Positions 27,526 through 35,643 of a stretch of 64,000 bases of DNA are shown piece by piece (the stretch's first letter is position 1; the number at the start of each line of letters is the position of its first letter). The position numbers were made by a program, and so were the translations under genes. The notes beneath the pieces are model-generated. The model had not been told where the DNA came from and searched no databases. It saw nothing but the letters and a program-made list of their open reading frames with translations. The stretch comes from Burkholderia stabilis (lineage in GTDB: Bacteria; Pseudomonadota; Gammaproteobacteria; Burkholderiales; Burkholderiaceae), in the NCBI RefSeq assembly GCF_001742165.1, contig NZ_CP016442.1, positions 62,001 through 126,000 on the forward strand, in the 5' to 3' direction.

Positions 27526-29157
27526 ATGAGTCAAGCGATCGAAGTGAAGGTGCCGGATATCGGCGATTACAAGGACGTGCCGGTGATCGAGATCGGCGTG
27601 AAGGTCGGCGACACGGTCGAGCCCGAGCAGTCGCTCGTCACGCTCGAGTCGGACAAGGCGACGATGGACGTGCCGAGCCCGGTAGGTGGCGTGGTGAAGG
27701 AAATCAAGGTCAAGGTGGGCGATTCCGTGTCGGAAGGCTCGCTGATCATCCTGCTCGAAGGCGGTGCTGCGGCGCAGGCCAATGGTGCGGCGGCTCCGGC
27801 CCCGGCCCCGGCGGCAGCACCGGCCGCGGCTGCACCGGCTGCCGCACCGGCAGCAGCCGGCGGCACGCTCGAAGTGAAGGTGCCCGACATCGGCGACTAC
27901 AAGGATGTCCCGGTGATCGAGATCGGCGTGAAGATCGGTGACACGGTCGAGAAGGAGCAGTCGCTCGTCACGCTCGAATCGGACAAGGCGACGATGGACG
28001 TGCCGAGCCCGGCCGCCGGCGTCGTGAAGGATATCAAGGTGAAGGTGGGCGATTCGGTGTCGGAAGGCACGCTGATCGTGCTGCTCGAAGCCGCAGGCGC
28101 ACCGGCTGCCGCACCGCAGGCGAGCGCACCGGCTCCGGCCGCTGCTGCACCGGCGCCCGCCGCCGCACCCGCGCCCGCGAAGGCGGCGCCGGCCCCGGCT
28201 GCTACCGCTCCGGCCGCCGCGCCGTCGGGCGAATACCGCGCCAGCCACGCATCGCCGTCGGTGCGCAAGTTCGCGCGCGAACTCGGCGTCGACGTCGCAC
28301 GCGTGCAGGGCTCGGGCCCGAAGGGCCGCATCACGAAGGACGACGTCACGGGCTTCGTGAAGGGCGTGATGACCGGCCAGCGCGCAGCGCCGGCCGCAGC
28401 GGCCGCGCCGGCAGGCGGCGGCGAGTTGAACCTGCTGCCGTGGCCGAAGGTCGACTTCTCGAAGTTCGGCCCGTTCGAGGCGAAGCCGCTGTCGCGCATC
28501 AAGAAGATCTCGGGCGCGAACCTGCATCGCAACTGGGTGATGATCCCGCACGTCACGAACAACGACGAAGCGGACATCACCGATCTCGAGGCGCTGCGCG
28601 TCCAGCTGAACAAGGAGCACGAGAAGGCGGGCGTGAAGTTCACGATGCTCGCGTTCGTGATCAAGGCGGTCGTCGCCGCGCTGAAGAAATTCCCGACCTT
28701 CAACGCGAGCCTCGACGGCGACAACCTCGTGTTCAAGCAGTACTTCCACGTCGGTTTCGCGGCCGATACGCCGAACGGCCTCGTCGTGCCGGTGATCCGC
28801 GATGCGGACAAGAAGGGTCTCGTCGACATCGCGAAGGAAATGAGCGACCTGTCGAAGGCCGCGCGCGAGGGCAAGCTGAAGCCGGACCAGATGCAGGGCG
28901 GCTGCTTCTCGATCTCGTCGCTCGGCGGGATCGGCGGGACGAACTTCACGCCGATCATCAACGCGCCGGAAGTGGCGATCCTCGGGTTGTCGCGCGGCCA
29001 GACGAAGCCGGTGTGGGACGGCAAGCAGTTCGTGCCGCGTCTCATGCTGCCGCTGTCGCTGTCGTATGACCATCGCGTGATCGATGGCGCGGAAGCCGCG
29101 CGCTTCAACGCCTATCTCGGCGCGTTGCTCGGCGATTTCCGTCGCATCATTCTTTGA
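27526..29157 (+). CDS. aceF: Pyruvate dehydrogenase E2, dihydrolipoamide acetyltransferase
   Basis: A 543-residue core protein with two lipoyl domains (1-78 and 115-190), each with the ESDKA lipoylation motif at Lys44 and Lys154. Ala/Pro-rich linkers follow each, then the E1/E3-binding domain (241-278, SPSVRKFARELGVDV) and the catalytic domain (about 310-543) with YDHRVIDG (His516, Asp520). The two lipoyl repeats are nearly identical, also in DNA. It transfers acetyl groups to CoA. It lies 68 bp after aceE. Confidence 0.97.
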   Translation: MSQAIEVKVPDIGDYKDVPVIEIGVKVGDTVEPEQSLVTLESDKATMDVPSPVGGVVKEIKVKVGDSVSEGSLIILLEGGAAAQANGAAAPAPAPAAAPAAAAPAAAPAAAGGTLEVKVPDIGDYKDVPVIEIGVKIGDTVEKEQSLVTLESDKATMDVPSPAAGVVKDIKVKVGDSVSEGTLIVLLEAAGAPAAAPQASAPAPAAAAPAPAAAPAPAKAAPAPAATAPAAAPSGEYRASHASPSVRKFARELGVDVARVQGSGPKGRITKDDVTGFVKGVMTGQRAAPAAAAAPAGGGELNLLPWPKVDFSKFGPFEAKPLSRIKKISGANLHRNWVMIPHVTNNDEADITDLEALRVQLNKEHEKAGVKFTMLAFVIKAVVAALKKFPTFNASLDGDNLVFKQYFHVGFAADTPNGLVVPVIRDADKKGLVDIAKEMSDLSKAAREGKLKPDQMQGGCFSISSLGGIGGTNFTPIINAPEVAILGLSRGQTKPVWDGKQFVPRLMLPLSLSYDHRVIDGAEAARFNAYLGALLGDFRRIIL

Positions 29158-29222
29158 TGAGCGGGGAGGTTGCTCGCGGGGGCGTGGGTTTTTTATGTCG
29201 GTTATCCACGCTCTGTCGTTGA

Positions 29223-29336
29223 ACCTAGTTTTGCTTACGGTCTGCTGGCGTCGCCCCTGCGCGGGGCGGCGGTCACTTTTCTTTGTCTTCCAAAGAAAAG
29301 TAACCAAAAGAAAGGCGCGTCCTTGGGCGGACAGCA
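29223..29336 (+). repeat. Intergenic palindromic repeat element between aceF and lpdA
   Basis: The 282-bp aceF-lpdA gap contains a GC-rich hairpin (GCCCCTGCGCGGGGC, 29252-29266). An 11-bp perfect inverted repeat follows (ACTTTTCTTTG at 29275-29285, CAAAGAAAAGT at 29291-29301, loop TCTTC), then an AAAAGAAAGG tail. From memory, sequences of this form recur between genes in many beta- and gamma-proteobacteria; copy number here cannot be checked from one window. No coding potential is evident. It may act as an RNA hairpin within the operon transcript. Confidence 0.6.
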
Positions 29337-29439
29337 AAGGTGGTTCTGCCCGGGTTCGCGTTCCGTTCTTGCGCGGCCGTCATCGGGTCATCGCGGGTTT
29401 CTCCCTCTCTGTCTGCAGCTAATCAAGAAGGGGACAGTA

Positions 29440-31206
29440 ATGAGTCTCATCGAAGTCAAGGTTCCGGATATCGGCGATTTCAGCGGCGTCGATGTCATCG
29501 AAGTCAACGTGAAGCCGGGCGACGTGATCGAAAAAGAGCAGACGCTCATCACGCTCGAATCGGACAAAGCCTCCATGGAAGTGCCCAGCGATGTCGCCGG
29601 CACGGTCAAGGAAATCAAGGTGAAGGCCGGCGAGAAAGTCTCGCAAGGCACGGTCATCGCCATCGTCGAAGCATCGGCAGGCGCTGCTGCTCCCGCGAAA
29701 GCACCCGAGCCGGCCAAGCCCGCAGCCGCCGCACCGGCACCGGCCGCAGCCGCTCCGGCGCCCGCGCCGCAAGCCGGCAGCTATGCCGGCGCAGTCGACG
29801 TCGAGTGCGACATGCTCGTGCTCGGCGCCGGCCCCGGCGGTTACTCGGCCGCGTTCCGCGCAGCCGATCTCGGCATGAAGACGGTGCTCGTCGAACGCTA
29901 TTCGACGCTCGGCGGCGTGTGCCTGAACGTCGGCTGCATTCCGTCGAAGGCGCTGCTGCACACGGCGCTCGTCATCGACGAAGCCGCGGCGCTCGCGTCG
30001 CACGGCATCTCGTTCGGCAAGCCGCAGGTCGATCTCGACAAGCTGCGCGATTTCAAGGGCAGCGTCGTCAAGAAGCTGACGACGGGCCTCGCCGGCATGG
30101 CGAAGGCGCGCAAGGTCGAAGTCGTCACCGGCGTCGGCGCATTCGTCGATCCGTATCATATGGAAGTGCAGGGCGAAAACGGCAAGAAGGTCGTCCGCTT
30201 CAAGCAGGCGATCATCGCCGCGGGCTCGCAGGCCGTGAAGCTGCCGTTCATGCCGGAAGACCCGCGCGTCGTCGATTCGACCGGCGCGCTCGAACTGCGC
30301 CAGCTGCCGAAGCGCATGCTCGTGATCGGCGGCGGCATCATCGGCCTCGAAATGGCGACGGTGTACTCGACGCTCGGCGCCGAGATCGACGTCGTCGAAA
30401 TGATGGACGGCCTGATGATGGGCGCGGACCGCGATCTCGTGAAGGTCTGGGAAAAGTACAACGCGAAGCGCTTCGGCAACGTGATGCTGAAGACCAAGAC
30501 GGTCGGCGCGGAAGCGAAGGAAGACGGCATCTACGTGAAGTTCGAGGGCGAGAAGGCGCCGGCGGAAGCGCAGCGCTACGACCTCGTGCTCGTCGCGGTG
30601 GGCCGCAGCCCGAACGGCAAGAAGATCGGCGCCGACAAGGCAGGCATCGCGGTCACGGATCGCGGCTTCATCGACGTCGACAAGCAGATGCGCACGAACG
30701 TCCCGCACATCTTCGCGATCGGCGATATCGTCGGCCAGCCGATGCTCGCGCACAAGGCCGTGCACGAAGGCCACGTCGCAGCGGAAGCCGCGCACGGCGA
30801 GAAGGCGTACTTCGACGCGCTGCAGATCCCGTCGGTGGCGTACACCGATCCGGAAGTGGCGTGGGCCGGCAAGACGGAAGACCAGTGCAAGGCCGAAGGC
30901 ATCAAGTACGGCAAGGCCGTGTTCCCGTGGGCCGCTTCGGGCCGCGCGATCGCGAACGGTCGCGACGAAGGCTTCACGAAGCTGATCTTCGACGAGGAAA
31001 CCCATCGCGTGATCGGCGGCGCGATCGTCGGCCTGAACGCGGGCGACCTGATCAGCGAAGTGTGCCTGGCCGTCGAGATGGGCGCGGACGCGGAAGACAT
31101 CGGCAAGACGATCCATCCGCACCCGACGCTCGGCGAATCGGTCGGGATGGCCGCCGAACTGTACGAAGGCGTCTGTACGGACCTGCCGCCGCAACGCAAG
31201 AAGTAA
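29440..31206 (+). CDS. lpdA: Dihydrolipoyl dehydrogenase (E3) with N-terminal lipoyl domain
   Basis: A 588-residue E3 that reoxidises dihydrolipoyl groups with NAD+. An extra N-terminal lipoyl domain (1-78, ESDKA with Lys43) and an Ala/Pro linker (about 79-118) precede the flavoprotein. That part shows the FAD motif [13 protein letters not shown], the redox disulfide in [15 protein letters not shown], the NAD motif [12 protein letters not shown] and the catalytic HPHPTLGES near the C-terminus. This lipoyl-E3 form is typical of beta-proteobacterial and Neisseria PDH complexes. The ATG at 29440 follows GAAGGGGACAG. Confidence 0.96.
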   Translation: MSLIEVKVPDIGDFSGVDVIEVNVKPGDVIEKEQTLITLESDKASMEVPSDVAGTVKEIKVKAGEKVSQGTVIAIVEASAGAAAPAKAPEPAKPAAAAPAPAAAAPAPAPQAGSYAGAVDVECDMLVLGAGPGGYSAAFRAADLGMKTVLVERYSTLGGVCLNVGCIPSKALLHTALVIDEAAALASHGISFGKPQVDLDKLRDFKGSVVKKLTTGLAGMAKARKVEVVTGVGAFVDPYHMEVQGENGKKVVRFKQAIIAAGSQAVKLPFMPEDPRVVDSTGALELRQLPKRMLVIGGGIIGLEMATVYSTLGAEIDVVEMMDGLMMGADRDLVKVWEKYNAKRFGNVMLKTKTVGAEAKEDGIYVKFEGEKAPAEAQRYDLVLVAVGRSPNGKKIGADKAGIAVTDRGFIDVDKQMRTNVPHIFAIGDIVGQPMLAHKAVHEGHVAAEAAHGEKAYFDALQIPSVAYTDPEVAWAGKTEDQCKAEGIKYGKAVFPWAASGRAIANGRDEGFTKLIFDEETHRVIGGAIVGLNAGDLISEVCLAVEMGADAEDIGKTIHPHPTLGESVGMAAELYEGVCTDLPPQRKK

Positions 31207-31242
31207 CGCGACCGGCACGGCCGGCATGCGCCGGCCATGAAA

Positions 31243-31287
31243 AAAACGCCGCCGCCCGGGCACCCCGGGCGGCGGCGTTTTCTTTTG
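31243..31287 (+). terminator. Terminator of aceE-aceF-lpdA
   Basis: A perfect 18-bp stem (31243-31260 with 31264-31281) with a 3-nt loop ends in a T-rich tract (TTTTCTTTT). It closes the pyruvate dehydrogenase operon. Confidence 0.92.
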
Positions 31288-31361
31288 TGTGCGGCGGATC
31301 AAACGGTCGTTCGAACGTGGCGGGCGGCTGCCGGTTCGCGAATCTTCAGGCGCCACAAACG

Positions 31362-31383
31362 AAAAAGCCGCGCTGCGCGCGGC
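31362..31383 (-). terminator. Terminator of the phasin gene
   Basis: A 7-bp GC stem (31367-31373 with 31377-31383) with a TGC loop. A5 at 31362-31366 becomes a U-run on the reverse strand, 20 bp after the phasin stop codon. Confidence 0.8.
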
Positions 31384-31404
31384 TCTTTCAGGAGCAGGGG
31401 ACGC

Positions 31405-31971
31405 TTACGCGGCCGGCTTGCTCGTACGACGTGCGGCAGCGGCGGCGGTAGCCTTCGTTGCGACGGCAGCAGCGGCGTTGAAGTTCGTTTCAGCGATCTC
31501 GACGGCTTGCTTCGCAGCCTTCTGAACCGTTTCGTACGTGGTGTTCGCAGCGTTCAGTGCCGACTTCAGCGCGGCGACAGCCGTTTCCGAACCGGCCGGG
31601 GCGTTCTTCGCGACGTTGTCGACGAGGGCCTGGACCTTCTTGTTCTGCTCGTCGAATTGCGCTTCCGCAACCTTCGCGAACTCGGCTTGCGTCGACGATG
31701 CGATTTCATACAGGTGACGGCCGTACGACAGCACCTTTTCCGCAACCGGCTGCGACAGGCTGGCTTGCAGCGCGATCAGTTCCTGTGCGTCCTTCACCGA
31801 CAGCAGGCGCTGGGCGTTTTCCTGGCCTTCGGCCAGCGTCGACTTCACGACCTGCAGGTTGAGTTCGATCAGCTTTTCGACGCCTTCGAACGCCTTGGTC
31901 GTCAGACCGAACAGGCTTTCGAGGTTGGCTTTCTGTGCGGCGGCGATTTGCTCGGGGGTCAGCAAGGACAT
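31405..31971 (-). CDS. phaP: Phasin (PHA granule-associated protein)
   Basis: A 188-residue, cysteine-free, mostly alpha-helical protein rich in Ala, Gln, Glu and Lys. [24 protein letters not shown] and [16 protein letters not shown] fit the phasin_2 family, and the Ala/Lys tail ends RRTSKPAA. Phasins coat polyhydroxyalkanoate granules in the cytoplasm. The ATG at 31971 follows CAGGAGCTGGAC; the longer frame to 32130 runs through the promoter. Two palindromes around its promoter suggest repressor control, probably by a PhaR-type regulator (inference). Confidence 0.92.
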   Translation of the reverse strand: MSLLTPEQIAAAQKANLESLFGLTTKAFEGVEKLIELNLQVVKSTLAEGQENAQRLLSVKDAQELIALQASLSQPVAEKVLSYGRHLYEIASSTQAEFAKVAEAQFDEQNKKVQALVDNVAKNAPAGSETAVAALKSALNAANTTYETVQKAAKQAVEIAETNFNAAAAVATKATAAAAARRTSKPAA

Positions 31972-32047
31972 GTCCAGCTCCTGAAAAGCGATCGCGTCGA
32001 TCGCAGGGTAAAGGGCACTACGACGGGGAACCTCGGATGCGCGTGCT

Positions 32048-32062
32048 TTGTGCAACGCAGCA
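32048..32062 (-). promoter_or_regulatory. Imperfect palindrome at the phasin transcription start
   Basis: TTGTGC-AAC-GCAGCAA is a near copy of the perfect palindrome at 32107-32121 and lies just downstream of the predicted phasin -10, near +1. That position suits a repressor operator, with PhaR the natural candidate. Confidence 0.5.
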
Positions 32063-32071
32063 ATGAAGCGT

Positions 32072-32099
32072 ATTTTAGGGCAGAGAAAACTGTTGTCAA
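32072..32099 (-). promoter_or_regulatory. Phasin promoter
   Basis: On the reverse strand, TTGACA (complement of 32094-32099), a 16-bp spacer and TAAAAT (complement of 32072-32077) form a strong sigma-70 promoter. It lies about 95 bp upstream of the phasin ATG. Confidence 0.75.
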
Positions 32100-32106
32100 G
32101 CACTTT

Positions 32107-32121
32107 TTGTGCGTTGCACAA
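32107..32121. promoter_or_regulatory. Perfect palindrome upstream of the phasin promoter
   Basis: TTGTGC-GTT-GCACAA is a perfect 6+6 inverted repeat immediately upstream of the phasin -35. With the imperfect copy near +1 it brackets the promoter, suggesting a dimeric regulator bound at both sites. Confidence 0.6.
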
Positions 32122-32626
32122 TCGCGACAAATTATCGATAAAACAACGAGTTATCGTGACCGTTCGGAATCGGTTTCATGCGCCGTTCCCACATGGTGCG
32201 CACGGCGGTGGGGCGCGCGCGGCGCACCATGATCACGCACAGGTAAACCTGACAGGCCCGTGGAACGTTATCCTTCTGCTCCTGTCGAAAAACGCGCCGT
32301 TTCGATGCGCGTGCCGTGGCGACGTGCCGCCGCCACGGTCGAGACTGGTGCCCCTGGCACGCCGAGCGCCGGATACGTAGTTTCCCCGCTTTAAATCGCC
32401 TCCGAAGTGACGTTATCTCAATTAACCGTGTGGTAATCGGGAGACGGGCGCTGTCGGGCAGTGCATCCCATGGTTTTTTTCGATGGGAGCGGGAGGGTCG
32501 ATCGACCGGATGTTGATCGACGCTTACATTCCGGTTTAACGACGATCGGTAAGTGCCTAATATTGCTCTTTTTTTCAGCTTTAACTACACTTGCGGAAAC
32601 CTCCCGCCCGCTTTGTCCAGACCCCA

Positions 32627-33796
32627 ATGAAAGCCGAATCGTTTTCACCGCGCAGATTGTTGCAGAGCATGACGCTCGGCACGGCTGTGTCGGTCGCAGT
32701 CGCCTTGCTGGCGACCACCGCGTCCGTCGCGCCCGCTGACGCCTTTGCCGCCACTGCGAAGACCCAACAAGCCGCCAAGAAAAAGGCCGCCGCTCCTGCT
32801 TCGCCCGCGAAGAAGAAGACGGCCAAGGCGACTTCCGACAAATCCGCCAAGGTCGCTGCGGCCGACGCGCCGCGCGCTAAGGCGTCGCGCAAGCGCGTGA
32901 CGCTCACGGCGAACAGCGTGCATGGCGGCCACCGCGGCGCGGTCCGCAAGGTCGCGTTCCAGCCGCGCCGTCCGACCGTCGGCCAGGCGTTCGGCCTGCA
33001 CGATACGCCGGACGCGCTCGCGCTGCGCTCGAGCGTCGCGTACGTCGTCGACCAGAATTCCGGCGAGCCGCTGTTCGACAAGAATTCGCACGCCGTCGTG
33101 CCGATCGCGTCGATCTCGAAGCTGATGACGGCGATGGTCGTACTCGACTCGAAGTCGCCGATGACCGACCAGATCGAAGTCACGGACGAAGACCGCGACT
33201 ATGAGAAGGGCACGGGCTCGCGCCTGTCGGTCGGCTCGGTGCTGTCGCGCGAAGACATGCTGCACATCGCGCTGATGGCGTCGGAAAACCGCGCGGCCGC
33301 TGCGCTGTCGCGCTACTACCCGGGCGGGCGTCCGGCGTTCATCGCCGCGATGAATGCGAAGGCGAAGTCGCTCGGCATGGCCGATACGCACTTCGAGAAT
33401 TCGACCGGCCTGTCGAGCTCGAACGTGTCGAGCGCGCGCGATCTGGTGAAGATGGTCAATGCGGCGTACCAGTACCCGATGATCCGCCAGTTCTCGACCG
33501 ATCGCAGCTACGAGGTGTACACGGGCAAGCGCAATCTGGCCTACAACAGCACGAATGCGCTGATCCGCGGCAACGGCTCGTGGGATATCGGTTTGCAGAA
33601 GACGGGCTTCATCAACGAAGCGGGCGAGTGCCTCGTGATGCAGGCGACGATTCACGGCCGGCCGATGGTGATGGTGCTGCTCGATTCGTTCGGCAAGTAT
33701 TCACGCTTCGCCGATGCGGCACGCCTGCGCAACTGGCTCGATGCCGGCGGCGGCGAGCGTCTGACCGCAGCCAACGCGCCGAACGGCGGCACCTGA
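32627..33796 (+). CDS. pbpG: D-alanyl-D-alanine endopeptidase (PBP7/DacA-type, S11 family)
   Basis: A 389-residue periplasmic peptidase acting on peptidoglycan cross-links. The SxxK motif SISK (Ser162-Lys165), SxN motif SEN (219-221) and KTG (334-336) are all present. A hydrophobic segment (about 15-42) serves as signal peptide. It is followed by a Lys/Ala-rich tail (about 43-90) and a basic stretch before the catalytic domain. ATG 32627 was preferred to a TTG at 32591 because the peptide then begins MKAESFSPRRLLQS, a normal signal sequence. Confidence 0.9.
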   Translation: MKAESFSPRRLLQSMTLGTAVSVAVALLATTASVAPADAFAATAKTQQAAKKKAAAPASPAKKKTAKATSDKSAKVAAADAPRAKASRKRVTLTANSVHGGHRGAVRKVAFQPRRPTVGQAFGLHDTPDALALRSSVAYVVDQNSGEPLFDKNSHAVVPIASISKLMTAMVVLDSKSPMTDQIEVTDEDRDYEKGTGSRLSVGSVLSREDMLHIALMASENRAAAALSRYYPGGRPAFIAAMNAKAKSLGMADTHFENSTGLSSSNVSSARDLVKMVNAAYQYPMIRQFSTDRSYEVYTGKRNLAYNSTNALIRGNGSWDIGLQKTGFINEAGECLVMQATIHGRPMVMVLLDSFGKYSRFADAARLRNWLDAGGGERLTAANAPNGGT

Positions 33797-33837
33797 TCGT
33801 GCTTGCGGCAGTTCGCCGCCGCGCCGATGGCTGCAAG

Positions 33838-33865
33838 AAAAAGCCCCGCAATCGCGGGGCTTTTT
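33838..33865. terminator. Bidirectional terminator between pbpG and the IclR gene
   Basis: A 7-bp GC stem (33843-33849 with 33854-33860) with an AATC loop is extended by A5/T5. It serves convergent genes on both strands. Confidence 0.88.
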
Positions 33866-33893
33866 CGTTTCGGAGAACCGCTGGCGGTGCGGC

Positions 33894-34703
33894 TTACGCC
33901 TGCCGCTGCAGCCCGTCGATATCCTTCGAGGGGGCCGGCCGGTAGCCGAGCGATTCCGAGATGGTCAGGGCCGTGCGGCTCAACTGGCCGAGCCACGCGT
34001 CCTGCAAGCGATCGGCCGGTGCCGACAGCGACAGGCCGGCGACGAGTTTGCCCGAATCGTCATAGATGCCGGCCGCGATACAGCGCACGCCGAGCTCCAG
34101 TTCCTCGTTGTCGCGCGCGCACGATTGCTGGCGGACGATCGTCAGCTCGCGCTCGAGCTTCGCGATGTCGGTGATGCTGTTCTGCGTATGGCCGGAAAGC
34201 CCCGTGCGCGTTGCGTAGGCACGCACGCGCGACGTTTCGTCGGCCGCGAGGAACAGCTTGCCGACCGACGTGAGGTGCAGCGGCGCGCGGCCGCCGATCG
34301 CGCGGACCACCTGCATCCCCGAGCGCTCCGAATACGCGCGTTCGATATAGACGATCTCGTCGCCCTGGCGCACCGACAGGTTCACGGTCTGCCCGGTGAG
34401 GCGGTGCAGCTCGCGCATCGGCATCAGCGCCGCGTCGCGCACCGACAGGCGCGCCTTCACGAGATTGCCGAGCTCGAGCAGACGCATGCCGAGGCGATAC
34501 GTGCCGGGATCGGAGCGGTCGACGAGACGGCAGGTCACCATGTCGTTGAGGATGCGGTGCGCGGTCGACGGATGCAGCTCCGTCCGCTGCGCAAGCTCCT
34601 TCAGGCTGACAGGGTCGCTGTGCGCGGCGAGCGCGTCCAGCAACCGCATCATGCGTTCGATCACCTGGATCGACGTTTTTGAATCCGGGGTGGGTTGGCT
34701 CAT
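33894..34703 (-). CDS. IclR-family transcriptional regulator
   Basis: A 269-residue regulator. The N-terminal winged helix (about 10-75; MMRLLDALAAHSDPVSLKEL then TELHPSTAHRILNDM) is followed by the IclR effector domain (about 85-255; RSGMQVVRAIGGRAPLHLTSVGK and ELELGVRCIAAGIYDD). The start is ATG 34703; the ORF can extend to 35933 only through the divergent lut genes. It is divergent from lutA-lutB, so it is likely their regulator and may respond to lactate or a related acid (inference). Confidence 0.9.
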   Translation of the reverse strand: MSQPTPDSKTSIQVIERMMRLLDALAAHSDPVSLKELAQRTELHPSTAHRILNDMVTCRLVDRSDPGTYRLGMRLLELGNLVKARLSVRDAALMPMRELHRLTGQTVNLSVRQGDEIVYIERAYSERSGMQVVRAIGGRAPLHLTSVGKLFLAADETSRVRAYATRTGLSGHTQNSITDIAKLERELTIVRQQSCARDNEELELGVRCIAAGIYDDSGKLVAGLSLSAPADRLQDAWLGQLSRTALTISESLGYRPAPSKDIDGLQRQA

Positions 34704-34720
34704 GTCGGGGGAGAAATCGG

Positions 34721-34732
34721 TTGACGCGTCAA
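34721..34732. promoter_or_regulatory. Perfect 12-bp palindrome in the iclR-lutA divergent region
   Basis: TTGACGCGTCAA reads identically on both strands and lies 18 bp upstream of the IclR-type regulator's ATG. It is a candidate operator for autoregulation or for control of lutA, or part of the promoter (TTGACG). Confidence 0.4.
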
Positions 34733-34886
34733 GCGAGGTTGCAACGATTGTATCTCGTATTGTGAAAAAAGCGAACGCCGTTCGAGGAAGTCCTCGTTTC
34801 GCGCCGTGCGGGCTTGCGTGCGAGCCGGCGTTGGTCTTGCCAGCCAAACGGCGGATAATGAGAGCCGTTTTCTCGAAGGAGCACGT

Positions 34887-35609
34887 ATGCGAGTCGGTTT
34901 GTTCGTGACCTGCCTGGTCGATCTGATGCGTCCCGAAATCGGTTTCTCGGCGCTCAAGCTGATTCGCGACGCCGGCTACGAGGTGTTCGTGCCGCCCGCG
35001 CAGACCTGCTGCGGCCAGCCGGCCTACAACTCGGGCGACCGTGCGCTCGCGCGCGATCTCGCGGAAAAGACGCTGCGCGAGTTCGAGCAGTTCGATTACG
35101 TCGTCGCGCCGTCGGGCTCGTGCGGCGGGATGATTCGCGCGCACTACGGCGACCTGTTTCGCGACGATCCCGAACTGATGGGGCGCTATGCGCGGTTCCA
35201 GCAGAAAGTCTACGAACTGACCGATTTCCTCGCGAACGTCGCGAAGGTCTCGCTCGCGCCGGGCGAGTTCGCGGGGCCCGTCACCTATCACGACTCGTGT
35301 TCGGGCCTGCGCGAACTCGGCGTGAAGGCGCAGCCGCGCGCGCTGCTCGCGCAGCGGGGCGTCGCGGTCACCGAGATGAAGGACTGCGAGCACTGCTGCG
35401 GCTTCGGCGGCACGTTCGCGGTCAAGTACGGCGACATTTCGGCGGCCATCGCGGACGAGAAATGCGCGAACGTGCGTGCATCCGGCGCGGGCGCGGTCGT
35501 GCTCGGCGATCTCGGCTGCATGCTGAACATCGAAGGGCGGTTGCGCCGCACCGGCGACCGCGACACGCGCGTGCTGCACGTCGCGCAGGTGCTGGCGGGC
35601 GACGTCTGA
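34887..35609 (+). CDS. lutA: Lactate utilisation protein LutA (YkgE-type CCG-domain Fe-S protein)
   Basis: A 240-residue protein with two CCG domains: CCGQPAYNSGD near residues 37-47 and CEHCCGFGGTFAVKYG near 165-180. Such domains bind Fe-S clusters in heterodisulfide-reductase-like and glycolate-oxidase-like complexes. Family knowledge: LutA with LutB and LutC oxidises L-lactate to pyruvate. The start ATG 34887 follows GAAGGAGCACGT. It is 34 bp from lutB, so the two form an operon. Confidence 0.92.
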   Translation: MRVGLFVTCLVDLMRPEIGFSALKLIRDAGYEVFVPPAQTCCGQPAYNSGDRALARDLAEKTLREFEQFDYVVAPSGSCGGMIRAHYGDLFRDDPELMGRYARFQQKVYELTDFLANVAKVSLAPGEFAGPVTYHDSCSGLRELGVKAQPRALLAQRGVAVTEMKDCEHCCGFGGTFAVKYGDISAAIADEKCANVRASGAGAVVLGDLGCMLNIEGRLRRTGDRDTRVLHVAQVLAGDV

Positions 35610-35643
35610 CGCCCGGTTCCGCTCACTTTTCCCCGATACCGCG

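Larger units (their letters stand above)
31972..32626. other. 655-bp intergenic region between phasin and pbpG
   Basis: There is no plausible gene here. The left part carries the phasin promoter and two palindromes. A 10-bp perfect inverted repeat with a 20-nt loop (CATGGTGCGC 32192-32201, complement 32222-32231) lies in the middle, function unknown. Near the right end, TTTAAC (32535-32540), a 17-bp spacer and TAATAT (32558-32563) could be the pbpG promoter. The stretch 32240-32530 shows nothing else recognisable. Confidence 0.6.
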
